Assembly (NCBI RefSeq): GCF_000218895.1
Contig: NC_015703.1
Span: 6,275,001-6,339,000, forward strand
Source of the DNA: Runella slithyformis DSM 19594
GTDB taxonomy: Bacteria > Bacteroidota > Bacteroidia > Cytophagales > Spirosomataceae
Direction of reading: 5' to 3'
Length of the DNA stretch: 64,000 bases
Shown here: positions 16,852 to 25,113 of the stretch, in pieces
How positions within the stretch are numbered: position 1 is the stretch's first letter
Layout: every line of letters begins with the position of its first letter
Notes under the pieces: model-generated
What the model saw: the letters and a program-made list of their open reading frames with translations, nothing else
What the model was told of the DNA's origin: nothing
The model's database searches: none
Made by a program: the position numbers and the translations under genes

Positions 16852-18018
16852 ATGAAGTTCCCTCAAAAACATTTAGCCATTCTCGGCTCCACGGGTTCCA
16901 TCGGAACCCAAGCCCTCGACGTCATAGCCGCCAATCCCGACTCCTTCAGCGTTGAGATATTGACCGCCCAAAACAACGCAGAACTGTTGATCCGGCAGGC
17001 CGCACAATTTCGGCCCAACGTGGTCGTCATTGGCAATGAAGCCCTATATGATAAAGTTTTCGATGCGCTCGACCCGCTCGGGATTCAGGTCTACGCCGGC
17101 GCAAAAGCCATTGCGGATGTGGTCCAAATGGATTCCATCGATACCGTTTTAACCTCAATGGTGGGCTATTCGGGCCTGATTCCTACCCTGAAAGCCATTG
17201 AAGCCGGAAAACAGATCGCCCTTGCCAACAAAGAAACGCTCGTGGTGGCAGGGGAGTTGGTAACCGCTATGGCGCAAAAAAAAGGCGTCAGCATCTATCC
17301 CGTTGACTCGGAGCATTCGGCCATTTTTCAATGCCTGGTCGGAGAATTCCACAATCCGGTTGAAAAGATTTTTCTGACGGCTTCGGGCGGTCCGTTTCGC
17401 GGAAAAACGCGGGATGAACTACTCAATGTCACGAAAGCGCAGGCGCTTAAACACCCCAATTGGAGCATGGGTGCCAAAATCACCATCGACTCGGCTTCAT
17501 TGATGAACAAAGGGCTGGAAGTGATCGAGGCTAAATGGCTGTTTGGTTTGGATGTTTCTCAAATTGACGTAGTAGTTCATCCTCAAAGTATTATTCACTC
17601 TATGGTGCAGTTTGAAGACGGCAGTATCAAAGCCCAAATGGGGCTGCCGGATATGCGCCTGCCCATTCAATTTGCCCTGACGTTCCCGCACCGATTGCCG
17701 GCTGATTTTCCCCGGTTCAACTTTGCCAATTATCCGGCGCTGACCTTTGAACAGCCCGATCTGAAAACTTTTCGTAATTTGCAATTCGCATTCGACGCCA
17801 TTGCCCGGGGCGGCAACATGGCCTGCATCGTCAACGCCGCCAATGAAATAGCCGTAGCGGCTTTCCTGCGCAACGAGATCGGTTTTCTGGAAATGTCGGA
17901 CCTTATCGAAACTTGTATGCAACGCGTCACGTTTATACAACAGCCAACGCTCGATGATTATATCGAAACCGATGCCGAGACGCGGAGAATAGCGGAGCAG
18001 CTTGTTATTTCGGCATAG
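16852..18018 (+). CDS. dxr: 1-deoxy-D-xylulose 5-phosphate reductoisomerase
   Basis: 388 residues. It catalyses the NADPH-dependent second step of the MEP isoprenoid pathway. The N-terminal ILGSTGSIGTQALDVI binds NADPH. ALANKETLVVAGELV, PVDSEHSAIFQCL (metal ligands Asp and Glu), TASGGPFRG, HPNWSMGAKITIDSAS and MNKGLEVIEAKWLF are the standard active-site segments. The length is normal for the family. Next downstream is a short remnant and then rseP, so the common dxr-rseP order is preserved. Confidence 0.96.
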   Translation: MKFPQKHLAILGSTGSIGTQALDVIAANPDSFSVEILTAQNNAELLIRQAAQFRPNVVVIGNEALYDKVFDALDPLGIQVYAGAKAIADVVQMDSIDTVLTSMVGYSGLIPTLKAIEAGKQIALANKETLVVAGELVTAMAQKKGVSIYPVDSEHSAIFQCLVGEFHNPVEKIFLTASGGPFRGKTRDELLNVTKAQALKHPNWSMGAKITIDSASLMNKGLEVIEAKWLFGLDVSQIDVVVHPQSIIHSMVQFEDGSIKAQMGLPDMRLPIQFALTFPHRLPADFPRFNFANYPALTFEQPDLKTFRNLQFAFDAIARGGNMACIVNAANEIAVAAFLRNEIGFLEMSDLIETCMQRVTFIQQPTLDDYIETDAETRRIAEQLVISA

Positions 18019-18039
18019 CAATTTAAAATACAACAGCAT

Positions 18040-18201
18040 GTGTCTTATCCCCGGGCTCTGAAAATTTCAATCGACAGACATAAGGTTTTTACCCCTCAAT
18101 ATACCAATCCCGAAAAACAACCGTTTGGAATTATCAATGGCGGCGAAGTGTTAGAAGGATTAGAAATTGATTTGAGCACCGTTTTTGAAGATATAGGATA
18201 A
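18040..18201 (+). pseudogene. Short reading frame, possible gene remnant
   Basis: 53 codons from a GTG at 18040 to TAA at 18199-18201, without a good start. The translation includes ISIDRHKVFTPQY, GIINGGEVLEGLEI and DLSTVFEDIG. The gene-like end (G-E-x-L-x-x-LEIDLSxVFEDI) resembles the C-terminal strand-helix of Uma2-type nuclease-fold proteins, so it may be the tail of a deleted gene lodged between dxr and rseP. Assignment is tentative. Confidence 0.3.
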
Positions 18202-18264
18202 AAATGACGTCAGACCGTGGAGGTTCACCAATAAAATAATTAAACAAATACACAAAAGCACAGA

Positions 18265-19572
18265 ATGGAAATTTTAGTAATGGTTGGACAGTTGATTTTA
18301 GGACTGTCGATTTTAGTAGGACTACACGAATGGGGGCACCTCATCACGGCCAAGATATTCGGAATGCGCGTCGAAAAATATTTTATCGGGTTTCCACCCA
18401 AAATATGGTCTATTCAGCGCGGCGAAACGGAGTACGGCGTAGGTGCCGTTCCCTTGGGCGGATTTGTGAAAATTTCAGGAATGGTAGATGAATCGTTGGA
18501 CACTAAAAACCTGTCGGCTGAGCCTCAACCCTGGGAGTTCCGGGCCAAACCCGCCTGGCAGCGTCTGATCGTGATGCTCGGCGGCATCATTGTCAATGTC
18601 ATTACGGGTGTCATTATTTTTGTAGCCATTACGTATTACGAAGGTCACGACTATATTGCCACAAAAGATGTTAAGTACGGCATCGTAGCCCATAAATTAG
18701 GTCAGGAGATAGGGCTGCGTACCGGCGATAAGATCGTTGCCATCAATGGAAAGCCGTTTGAGGATTTCTCGGAAGTGCGTAAGGTATTTCTGGAATCAAA
18801 CAGCTACTATACGGTTGACCGAGGCGGTGAAAAATTGGATGTATATGTTCCAAACAATTTCATTGAAAAAGTAAGCGATAAGAAAAATGCGAAGGAGTTT
18901 ATTGACCCAATCTTTCCGTTTACCGTGAGAGAATTGGTACCGGGTATGCCTGCCGATAAGGCCGGGCTAAAGCCTGGAGACAAAATCGTAAAGCTCAATG
19001 AAACACCTATTAATTATTACCACGAAATTCAGGAGGCATTGGATAAAACCAAAGGTCAAACCGTTACGCTTAGTGTTGTACGCGGCAGTCAGACGGTTCC
19101 ATTGTCGGTAAAGGTTTCTCCCGAAGGCACCATTGGTTTTTATCCCGAACAAATCCTTAAGATCACGCACATTGATTACTCTTTCGGAGAATCCATCGCG
19201 GTGGGCACGGGTAAAGCTTTCAGCGTAGTAACTGATAACATCCGGGGATTCGGTAAAATTTTCCGTGGCGAAGTTTCCGCATCCAAAGCATTGAGTGGTC
19301 CCATCGGCATTGCACAAATGTTTGGCGGCATCTGGGATTGGGGACGGTTTTGGTTCCTGACCGGCCTTTTGTCAATGGTATTGGCTTTCATGAATATCCT
19401 GCCTATTCCGGCCCTTGACGGTGGGCATTCGGTTTTGTTGATCTATGAAATGGTGACGGGCCACAAGCCTTCCGACCGTTTTCTGGAAGGGGCTCAAAAA
19501 GTGGGCATGGTCATTTTGCTGGGCCTTATGGTATTTGCCTTCGGCAATGATATTTTCAAATTATTCCGTTAG
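18265..19572 (+). CDS. rseP: RIP site-2 metalloprotease RseP
   Basis: 435 residues. An inner-membrane zinc protease that cleaves transmembrane segments of regulators such as anti-sigma factors. Zinc ligands H21, E22 and H25 form HEWGH in the first TM helix, and the second site is NILPIPALDGGH near the C-terminus. Two PDZ domains lie between (KLGQEIGLRTGDKIVAINGK and AGLKPGDKIVKLNE). A VPLGGFVKISGM segment follows the first TM, as expected. It sits after dxr as in many Bacteroidota. Confidence 0.95.
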   Translation: MEILVMVGQLILGLSILVGLHEWGHLITAKIFGMRVEKYFIGFPPKIWSIQRGETEYGVGAVPLGGFVKISGMVDESLDTKNLSAEPQPWEFRAKPAWQRLIVMLGGIIVNVITGVIIFVAITYYEGHDYIATKDVKYGIVAHKLGQEIGLRTGDKIVAINGKPFEDFSEVRKVFLESNSYYTVDRGGEKLDVYVPNNFIEKVSDKKNAKEFIDPIFPFTVRELVPGMPADKAGLKPGDKIVKLNETPINYYHEIQEALDKTKGQTVTLSVVRGSQTVPLSVKVSPEGTIGFYPEQILKITHIDYSFGESIAVGTGKAFSVVTDNIRGFGKIFRGEVSASKALSGPIGIAQMFGGIWDWGRFWFLTGLLSMVLAFMNILPIPALDGGHSVLLIYEMVTGHKPSDRFLEGAQKVGMVILLGLMVFAFGNDIFKLFR

Positions 19573-19604
19573 TAAAGTGACAAATTCTCACAATTTAAAA
19601 ATTA

Positions 19605-19677
19605 ACGCAGCGGCGCAAAGAAGCAAAAAATCAGAAGGTGTAGCGACTCTTTTCTTTGCCCCTTTGCGCCGCTGCGT
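19605..19677. repeat. 16-bp inverted repeat at the 5' end of the DUF6702 gene
   Basis: ACGCAGCGGCGCAAAG (19605-19620) and its exact complement CTTTGCGCCGCTGCGT (19662-19677) with a 41-nt loop. The right arm overlaps the region encoding the apparent signal peptide start of the next gene. It is GC-rich in an AT-rich surrounding, like a dispersed intergenic element. Confidence 0.6.
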
Positions 19678-20167
19678 AATTAAATTTGCTCCCTTTTTTG
19701 CCCTTATATTATCATTGCCGGCCTTTCGTTCCCACGATTTCCATACCAGCATTACCCGGATGGACTACAATGCGAAGGACAGAGCCTTTGAAATAAGCAT
19801 TCGCGTCTTTACAGACGATTTGGAAAAAGCCCTTTCAAAAGACAACAACGGACAAAAGATTGTTGTGGTCAACAACGACAAAAACGACCCGTTGGTAGAA
19901 AAGTACATCCGAAAACATTTTGCGCTGATCACTGCCCAAAAACAAAAAAAGGCCTATTCGTATGTAGGCAAAGAGCAGGAAGCTGACGCCACGTGGATCT
20001 ATATTGAAATTCCGTCTCAGGAGGCTGTTTCGGGACTTTCCCTGCAAAATACCATCATGCATGACCTGTTTGACGACCAGATCAATCTGGTCAATCTCAA
20101 TTATCAGGGACAAAAAAAATCGTACATCTTCAAAAAGGACGAAGCTACGCTGGCTCTGGGGCTTTAG
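19664..20167 (+). CDS. DUF6702 family secreted protein
   Basis: About 167 residues if started at TTG 19664, which gives a signal-peptide-like N-terminus (RRCVIKFAPFFALILSLPAF). The only in-frame ATG upstream is at 19535, inside rseP, and would bury this segment 50 residues in. Core features are SHDFHTSITRMDYNAKDRAFEISI split by turns, RVFTDDLEKAL, and a C-terminal beta-rich part ending NLNYQGQKKSYIFKKDEA. DUF6702 proteins are exported and of unknown function, often beside M1-type peptidase genes. The start codon is uncertain because an inverted repeat covers it. Confidence 0.65.
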   Translation: MRRCVIKFAPFFALILSLPAFRSHDFHTSITRMDYNAKDRAFEISIRVFTDDLEKALSKDNNGQKIVVVNNDKNDPLVEKYIRKHFALITAQKQKKAYSYVGKEQEADATWIYIEIPSQEAVSGLSLQNTIMHDLFDDQINLVNLNYQGQKKSYIFKKDEATLALGL

Positions 20168-20213
20168 TACAGAAAGTTGCTTCTGCGCTGACCGCTTAAA
20201 ATCAAATGATTGG

Positions 20214-20244
20214 TTGTATTTATTGCGACAAATCACTACCTTTG
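20214..20244 (+). promoter_or_regulatory. Promoter of rpmI-rplT (TTG-N20-TACCTTTG)
   Basis: TTG at 20214-20216 and TACCTTTG at 20237-20244, 20 nt apart. It places the rpmI transcript start about 40 nt before the ATG, separate from the DUF6702 gene. Confidence 0.75.
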
Positions 20245-20289
20245 CGCCCCAAAACTTTACTTTTTTAGTATCTTAAACGATTCAGTATC

Positions 20290-20484
20290 ATGCCTAAAGT
20301 AAAAACACACTCAAGTGCCAAGAAGCGTTTTAAGCTTACCGGCACCGGGAAAATCAAGCGTAAACACGCTTTTCACAGTCACATTTTGACTAAAAAATCA
20401 ACGAAACGTAAGCGCAATTTAGTTGGCTTTACCATCGCTGATGACACAAACCTTGACCGTATCAAATTGATGCTCAAGATCTGA
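20290..20484 (+). CDS. rpmI: 50S ribosomal protein L35
   Basis: 64 residues, very basic, with the L35 signature [20 protein letters not shown], then [20 protein letters not shown] and a C-terminal DRIKLMLKI. It is 157 nt upstream of rplT, in the usual rpmI-rplT order, but infC is not present before it. It has its own strong promoter. Confidence 0.96.
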   Translation: MPKVKTHSSAKKRFKLTGTGKIKRKHAFHSHILTKKSTKRKRNLVGFTIADDTNLDRIKLMLKI

Positions 20485-20641
20485 GTTGTTCGTTGCGGAT
20501 TGTCTGATAAACCGTTTTTCGGATAACAGATATACAAAATACGAATAACAGTGCGAAAGCACAGGTTCATTGTTTCACCCGATTGTTGGTCTGACAAGTG
20601 CTTCAGCAGAAGCCACCAACCGTCAAAAAACGTTTAAAATT
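20485..20641 (+). ncRNA. Structured rpmI-rplT spacer, candidate L20 regulatory RNA
   Basis: The 157-nt spacer folds into several local stems: CTGATAAACCG-TTTTT-CGGATAACAG at about 20503-20530; a GNRA-capped stem GTGC-GAAA-GCAC at 20551-20562; and a larger stem with GTTGGT 20585-20590 pairing with ACCAAC 20615-20620 and inner GCTTC-AGCA-GAAGC at 20600-20613. L20 is known to repress its own operon in other phyla by binding such leaders. Whether this spacer does so is inference. Confidence 0.4.
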
Positions 20642-20986
20642 ATGCCACGTTCGGTAAATCACGTCGCTTCGCGGGCTCGCCGCAAAAAAATCTTAAAACT
20701 GGCCAAAGGGTACTATGGCCGTCGTAAAAATGTTTGGACCGTAGCCAAAAACGCCGTTGAAAAAGGGCTTGTTTATGCGTATACCGGTCGTAAACACAAG
20801 AAAAGAAATTTCCGTGCGTTGTGGATCCAGCGTATCAACGCTGCCGCTCGTCAGGAAGGGTTATCCTATTCCGCTCTGATGGGTAAAGTTCACGCCGCAG
20901 GTATTGAACTGAACCGTAAAGTACTTGCGGACCTTGCTATGAATCATCCTGAGGCATTCAAGGCCGTAGTCGAAAAAGTAAAGTAG
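20642..20986 (+). CDS. rplT: 50S ribosomal protein L20
   Basis: 114 residues from ATG 20642 ([19 protein letters not shown]), the normal L20 length; the 24 extra residues reachable from 20570 are part of the structured spacer. [39 protein letters not shown] and [19 protein letters not shown] are typical. L20 is an early 50S assembly protein and a known autoregulator of its operon. Confidence 0.96.
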   Translation: MPRSVNHVASRARRKKILKLAKGYYGRRKNVWTVAKNAVEKGLVYAYTGRKHKKRNFRALWIQRINAAARQEGLSYSALMGKVHAAGIELNRKVLADLAMNHPEAFKAVVEKVK

Positions 20987-20991
20987 TATAT

Positions 20992-21019
20992 AAAAAGCGG
21001 AACTGACGTTCCGCTTTTT
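20992..21019 (+). terminator. Terminator of rplT
   Basis: A 12-bp stem (AAAAAGCGGAAC with GTTCCGCTTTTT) and TGAC loop, followed by a T-run, immediately after rplT. Confidence 0.85.
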
Positions 21020-21106
21020 TTTTGAACAAAATTCTCGCTTCCGACGTTTGAATGTAAAAACCGCTTATCTTTACTTCGTTTTTCAGCACGCATCGGTTAG
21101 AAACCA

Positions 21107-21550
21107 ATGAGAACTTTCCTCCGCAGATCGCTTACTTTACTCATGGCCCTCGTTGTATTGACAGCGAGTATGGGCTTTGGTGTAGTAGAGCACCACTGCA
21201 TTATGCGTGGAAAATCGCTTCACTTAGCGGCATTACAAAAAGAAGGAGTTCCGGGCTGCCAACAGGACAGTGCCAAAATTCCTGTTTCCGACAAAACATC
21301 TTTCCAAAAACAAAATTGCTGCGATGACCAACAAAGCTACGAAAACGTAGATGTGTCTTCGTCTGTCACTCAATGGGTGGCAAAATTTCTGCAAATTATC
21401 AGTGATGCCGTCATTGGCGCCCTGACCGCCGTTTTTAAATCAATCATTGCACTCTTTGTTTCAGGTGCTGATTCTTCCGCTCATTTTTCCTTTACCTCGC
21501 TGTTTCACGGGCGCAGTTTACTGTCTTTTGTCCAATCCTTTTTGATTTAG
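21107..21550 (+). CDS. HYC_CC_PP family protein
   Basis: 147 residues. It has an N-terminal TM or signal segment (LTLLMALVVLTASMGFGV), then EHHCIMRGKS with C31, a GCQQ with C51, and a CC pair at 71-72 (QNCCDDQ). This Cys spacing is the signature of the HYC_CC_PP family common in Bacteroidota. A second hydrophobic stretch lies near the C-terminus. The function is unknown; the cysteines and His suggest metal contact. It is followed by an HMA-AraC regulator, a TonB-dependent receptor and a secreted HMA protein, so it is probably part of one metal-handling module. Confidence 0.75.
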   Translation: MRTFLRRSLTLLMALVVLTASMGFGVVEHHCIMRGKSLHLAALQKEGVPGCQQDSAKIPVSDKTSFQKQNCCDDQQSYENVDVSSSVTQWVAKFLQIISDAVIGALTAVFKSIIALFVSGADSSAHFSFTSLFHGRSLLSFVQSFLI

Positions 21551-21633
21551 AATCTTTTTGACACTGTTTTTCCGTAGGAGGTTTTCTTACGGCAAGTTTT
21601 GTCTATGGTTTTAAATTCAAAAAGTACCTGCCA

Positions 21634-22200
21634 ATGTCTACAGTATTTCATGTTAAAAATATGGTTTGCGACCGCTGTAAGCTGGTGGTTAAAGATATCT
21701 TTGAAAAAGCCGGAGCCCATGTGATAACGGTTGAACTGGGCATAGTTGAAATTGACGAAAACCCAAACCCTGAACAACTGCAAAGTATCCAAAAAATGTT
21801 CAGTGAAGTAGGCTTTGAGTTGATAGACGACAAACAAAGTCGCATGGTCGAAAAAATCAAAACGTTATTGGTAGAACTGATTCACAGTGATTTCCCACAC
21901 CTGAAAGGCAATTATTCAGACTACTTATCGGAAAAATTAAACCGTGAATACAGCGGTTTGAGCACGTTATTTTCCCTGCATGAAGGAATCACCATTGAGC
22001 AGTATATAATTCGTCAAAAGATCGAACGGGTCAAAGAACTTTTGCTGTATGATGAATTGAATTTAAGCCAAATTTCGGATGAACTGCACTACAGCAGTGT
22101 CGCGCATCTTTCCAATCAATTCAAAAAAGTAACGGGTCTGACTCCCGGTCAATACAGGCTCTCTTCAAACAAACACCGTCAATCACTGGATAAAGTATGA
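21634..22200 (+). CDS. AraC family regulator with N-terminal HMA metal-binding domain
   Basis: 188 residues. The N-terminus is an HMA-like fold with the metal motif NMVCDRC (C12, C15) followed by a ferredoxin-like pattern up to about residue 70 (KIVVKDIFEKAG region, EQLQSIQKMFSEVGFEL). Residues about 80-188 are an AraC-type DNA-binding domain: YIIRQKIERVKELLLYDELN, then ISDELHYSSVAHLSNQFKK and TGLTPGQYR. This suggests direct metal sensing, most likely copper, by analogy with HMA domains. Its stop overlaps an ATG by 4 nt (ATGA), but the receptor's true start is further down. Confidence 0.85.
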   Translation: MSTVFHVKNMVCDRCKLVVKDIFEKAGAHVITVELGIVEIDENPNPEQLQSIQKMFSEVGFELIDDKQSRMVEKIKTLLVELIHSDFPHLKGNYSDYLSEKLNREYSGLSTLFSLHEGITIEQYIIRQKIERVKELLLYDELNLSQISDELHYSSVAHLSNQFKKVTGLTPGQYRLSSNKHRQSLDKV

Positions 22201-22258
22201 GCCAAAATGATGTAAAACCCGGCAAGGATTGTGTAATGCCTGACAAAATGGACAGTAC

Positions 22259-22266
22259 TACCTTTG
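22259..22266 (+). promoter_or_regulatory. Putative -7 element of the TonB receptor gene
   Basis: TACCTTTG, an exact TAnnTTTG match, 23 nt before the receptor ATG at 22290, lying after the regulator stop. It suggests that the receptor can be transcribed separately from the regulator. No convincing -33 at the usual distance. Confidence 0.5.
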
Positions 22267-22289
22267 CAGAGGATAATCACAGCATAATC

Positions 22290-24542
22290 ATGATCAAATA
22301 CGCTTTTCTGATCGCCTTCATTTTTACGTCTTCTCTGTTTACCGCGCTCCATGCCCAGCGCGTAACGGGAACGGTCTTTGAGAAAAATGAGGCAGGAAAA
22401 AAAACGCCGCTGGTCGGAGTAAATGTCTTTTGGGCAGAAACTTCCCTGGGGGCCGCAACCGATTCTTTAGGAAAATTTGACATTGCCCGTTCTGCAAGAT
22501 CAAACCGTTTGGTGGTGAGCTATGTCGGTTTCAGGACTGATACCATCAAAGTTACCTCTGAAAGTAACTTTGAGATCGTGATGAAATCCGAAGGACAACT
22601 CGGAGAGGTAGTAGTACGGGCCACTTCGTCCCAAATTGATCGATTGAACCCCATCCAAACCGAGATCATTACCACGAAAGCACTCGCGAAAGCGGCCTGT
22701 TGTAATCTATCTGAAAGTTTTGAAACCAACGCCTCCGTATCGGTAAGCTACAGTGATGCCGTAACGGGGGCCAAACAGATTCAGTTTCTGGGACTGGGCG
22801 GGCAATACGTACAGACCAACGTCGAAAATGTCCCCACCATCCGTGGATTGGCGTCGACTTTTGGTATGAATTATATTCCGGGGACATGGATTCAGTCCAT
22901 TGACGTAGCCAAAGGGGCCGGCTCAGTGGTCAACGGATATGAGAGCCTGACGGGAGCGATCAATGTGGAGTTGGTGAAACCCGATGCCCGCGAAAAACTG
23001 TACTTTAACGCTTACGTCAATCATTTGGGGCGTGGCGAGGTCAATCTAAATATCAATCGGAAGCTATCCGAAAAATGGTCGACGGGCTTTCTGACTCACG
23101 CCAGTACCCTGCAAAATCGCGTTGACAACAACGGGGACGGCTTCATGGACCTGCCCCTCTATACCCAATTTAACGGCGTAAATCGTTGGCAGTATAAAAG
23201 CGATAAAATGATGGCCCAATTTGGGATAAAAGCATTGACCGAAAAACGGATTGGCGGACAAATGGGATTTGAGCCTTCAGCGCATCGCGGTACGGCCAAA
23301 TTTTACGGATTCGGTAATCAAACCAACCGTTTTGAATTGTTTTCAAAAACGGCGAAGTTGTACCAGGACAAACCGTACAAAGGGTTAGGACTGATCTTAA
23401 ATGCCTCACAGCATAACACCGACTCCTATTTTGGTTTTGCCAATTACGACGGACGTCAGCGGACGCTCTACGGAAATCTGATTTATCAATCCATCATTAA
23501 TAATACCAATCACCAGTTTAAAACAGGATTGAGCTATCTGTTGGATGATTATCGCGAAGCCTACAAGGATAGTTTGATGACCCGCACCGAGTCCGTACCC
23601 GGCGCTTTTTTTGAGTATACGTACAATCATTTAGAGAAATTTACACTCGTAGCCGGCTTACGTGCCGATTATCATAATTTGTTCGGGGCATTCGTTACGC
23701 CACGCCTGCACGCACGCTGGCAACCTTTGGAACATACGACCCTGCGTGTTTCGGCAGGTCGAGGCCAACGTACCCCCAATGCTTTTGCCGAATATTACGG
23801 TTATCTGGTCAGCGGGCGTACCGTTCGTTTCTGGGGATCGAAAATTCAGCCGGAAGTTTCGTGGAATTATGGTATCAGCCTCACCCAAACGTTTCATTGG
23901 TTGGATAAGCATTGGGATTTGGTATTGGATTATTACCGTACTGATTTTCAAAGTCAGTTGATCGTTGACACCGACCATGCCACCCCATTGGCCTCTCATC
24001 TGTATTTCTATAACCTGAAAGGCAAGTCTTTTTCCAACAGTTTTCAGATTGAACTGAATACGCTGTTATCCAAACGCACCGAGGTAAAATTGGCATACCG
24101 TTTGTTTGATGTATGGCAAACCATGGGTCAACCCTTTGGCAATACTATTTTGCAACAACGCATGATGGTACCACGCGACCGCGTGCTGTTCAATATTGGA
24201 TACAACCTTCCATACGACAAATGGAAGTTAGATTTGACCATTCAGTGGAATGGAAAAGCGCGTATCACCGACCCGATGCAATCGTTGCAGGCAACGATTG
24301 ACCGCAAGCCCATGCCGATTTTATATTCGCAATCGTTTATGAATTTAAATGCACAGGCATCACGGGCATTCAAAAAATTTGAAGTGTATTTGGGTGGTGA
24401 AAACCTGACAAATTTCAGGCAGGCCAACCCAATCATTCATCCGGAAGATCCTTTCAATAAATATTTTGATGCCGGCCAAACCTGGGGTCCGGTGGTGGGA
24501 AGAGTCATTTATGCGGGCATACGAATCAAAGTTAAAGAATAG
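22290..24542 (+). CDS. TonB-dependent receptor of the metal module
   Basis: 750 residues from ATG 22290, which places the signal peptide (MIKYAFLIAFIFTSSLFTAL) at the N-terminus; the longer frame from 22197 overlaps the regulator gene. A CarboxypepD_reg-like domain (RVTGTVFEKNEAG, VSYVGFRTDTI) precedes the plug (AACCNLSESFETNASVSVSY, GVVNGYESLTGAINVEL region) and a C-terminal beta barrel ending in an aromatic-poor strand (GRVIYAGIRIKV). The AACCNLSE plug motif has two cysteines, unusual for sugar receptors and in keeping with a metal substrate. Flanking HMA genes support copper or a similar metal; inference. Confidence 0.9.
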   Translation: MIKYAFLIAFIFTSSLFTALHAQRVTGTVFEKNEAGKKTPLVGVNVFWAETSLGAATDSLGKFDIARSARSNRLVVSYVGFRTDTIKVTSESNFEIVMKSEGQLGEVVVRATSSQIDRLNPIQTEIITTKALAKAACCNLSESFETNASVSVSYSDAVTGAKQIQFLGLGGQYVQTNVENVPTIRGLASTFGMNYIPGTWIQSIDVAKGAGSVVNGYESLTGAINVELVKPDAREKLYFNAYVNHLGRGEVNLNINRKLSEKWSTGFLTHASTLQNRVDNNGDGFMDLPLYTQFNGVNRWQYKSDKMMAQFGIKALTEKRIGGQMGFEPSAHRGTAKFYGFGNQTNRFELFSKTAKLYQDKPYKGLGLILNASQHNTDSYFGFANYDGRQRTLYGNLIYQSIINNTNHQFKTGLSYLLDDYREAYKDSLMTRTESVPGAFFEYTYNHLEKFTLVAGLRADYHNLFGAFVTPRLHARWQPLEHTTLRVSAGRGQRTPNAFAEYYGYLVSGRTVRFWGSKIQPEVSWNYGISLTQTFHWLDKHWDLVLDYYRTDFQSQLIVDTDHATPLASHLYFYNLKGKSFSNSFQIELNTLLSKRTEVKLAYRLFDVWQTMGQPFGNTILQQRMMVPRDRVLFNIGYNLPYDKWKLDLTIQWNGKARITDPMQSLQATIDRKPMPILYSQSFMNLNAQASRAFKKFEVYLGGENLTNFRQANPIIHPEDPFNKYFDAGQTWGPVVGRVIYAGIRIKVKE

Positions 24543-24602
24543 GTACTCTACTCAACCTAAATATTAGTAGCAGAACAACTTTTTAAATTCATTTATTTTC
24601 AA

Positions 24603-24633
24603 AACCGTACATCCCTAACGCTAATGTACGTTT
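24603..24633. promoter_or_regulatory. Inverted repeat before the secreted HMA gene
   Basis: CGTACAT at 24606-24612 and ATGTACG at 24624-24630, with 11 nt between and partial extension outwards (AACCGTACAT against AAACGTACAT). It lies in the leader of the secreted HMA gene and could be a regulator-binding site; no second copy was found in the module. Confidence 0.3.
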
Positions 24634-24690
24634 AACCATCAAAACTCCCCTTTGGGACGGTTCGCCGCAGCGGCCGGGGGCTTTAAACCA

Positions 24691-25044
24691 ATGAAAAAGT
24701 TAACATTTGTATTCACCCTGATTTTGGGAGTGGCCGTCAGTTCAATCGCCAACGGGCCAAGCAAAGACAAAGAGGTAAAAATCAAAACCTCTGCCGTGTG
24801 TGAAATGTGCAAAGAGCGCATTGAAAAGAACCTGACCCTCAGCAAGGGTATTTCAGAGGCGGTATTGAATCTGGAAGACAAAGTCGTAACCGTCAAGTAC
24901 AACCCTAAAAAAACGGACGAAGCCCAAATCCGTAAAGTGATCACCGAAACAGGCTACGATGCCGACAATCTGGTATGCAGCCAAAAAGCGCATGATAAAC
25001 TCCCCGAATGCTGCCAAAAAACATCTGTATCACATGCTCATTAA
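24691..25044 (+). CDS. Secreted heavy-metal-associated (HMA) domain protein
   Basis: 117 residues from ATG 24691, giving a signal peptide (MKKLTFVFTLILGVAVSSIA). An upstream in-frame ATG at 24652 would precede it with a GC-rich stretch. The mature protein is one HMA domain: AVCEMCKERIEKN with C37 and C40, then ISEAVLNLEDKVVTVKYNP and ETGYDADNLV. A Cys/His-rich tail follows (CSQKAHDKLPECCQKT, then SHAH), adding possible metal ligands. It is probably a periplasmic metallochaperone, most likely for copper, linked to the receptor upstream. Confidence 0.88.
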   Translation: MKKLTFVFTLILGVAVSSIANGPSKDKEVKIKTSAVCEMCKERIEKNLTLSKGISEAVLNLEDKVVTVKYNPKKTDEAQIRKVITETGYDADNLVCSQKAHDKLPECCQKTSVSHAH

Positions 25045-25053
25045 TAAACCGAT

Positions 25054-25097
25054 AACAAAAGAGCCCTTTCAACAAAGTCTGAAAGGGCTCTTTTGTT
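25054..25097. terminator. Bidirectional hairpin terminator
   Basis: A perfect 18-bp stem (AACAAAAGAGCCCTTTCA with its complement) around an 8-nt loop between convergent genes. Confidence 0.85.
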
Positions 25098-25113
25098 TAT
25101 AATAATCTTAAAC

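Noticed and set aside
22197-22289. Receptor start at 22197 overlapping the regulator
   Set aside because: The signal peptide begins at 22290 and a -7 element lies just before it.
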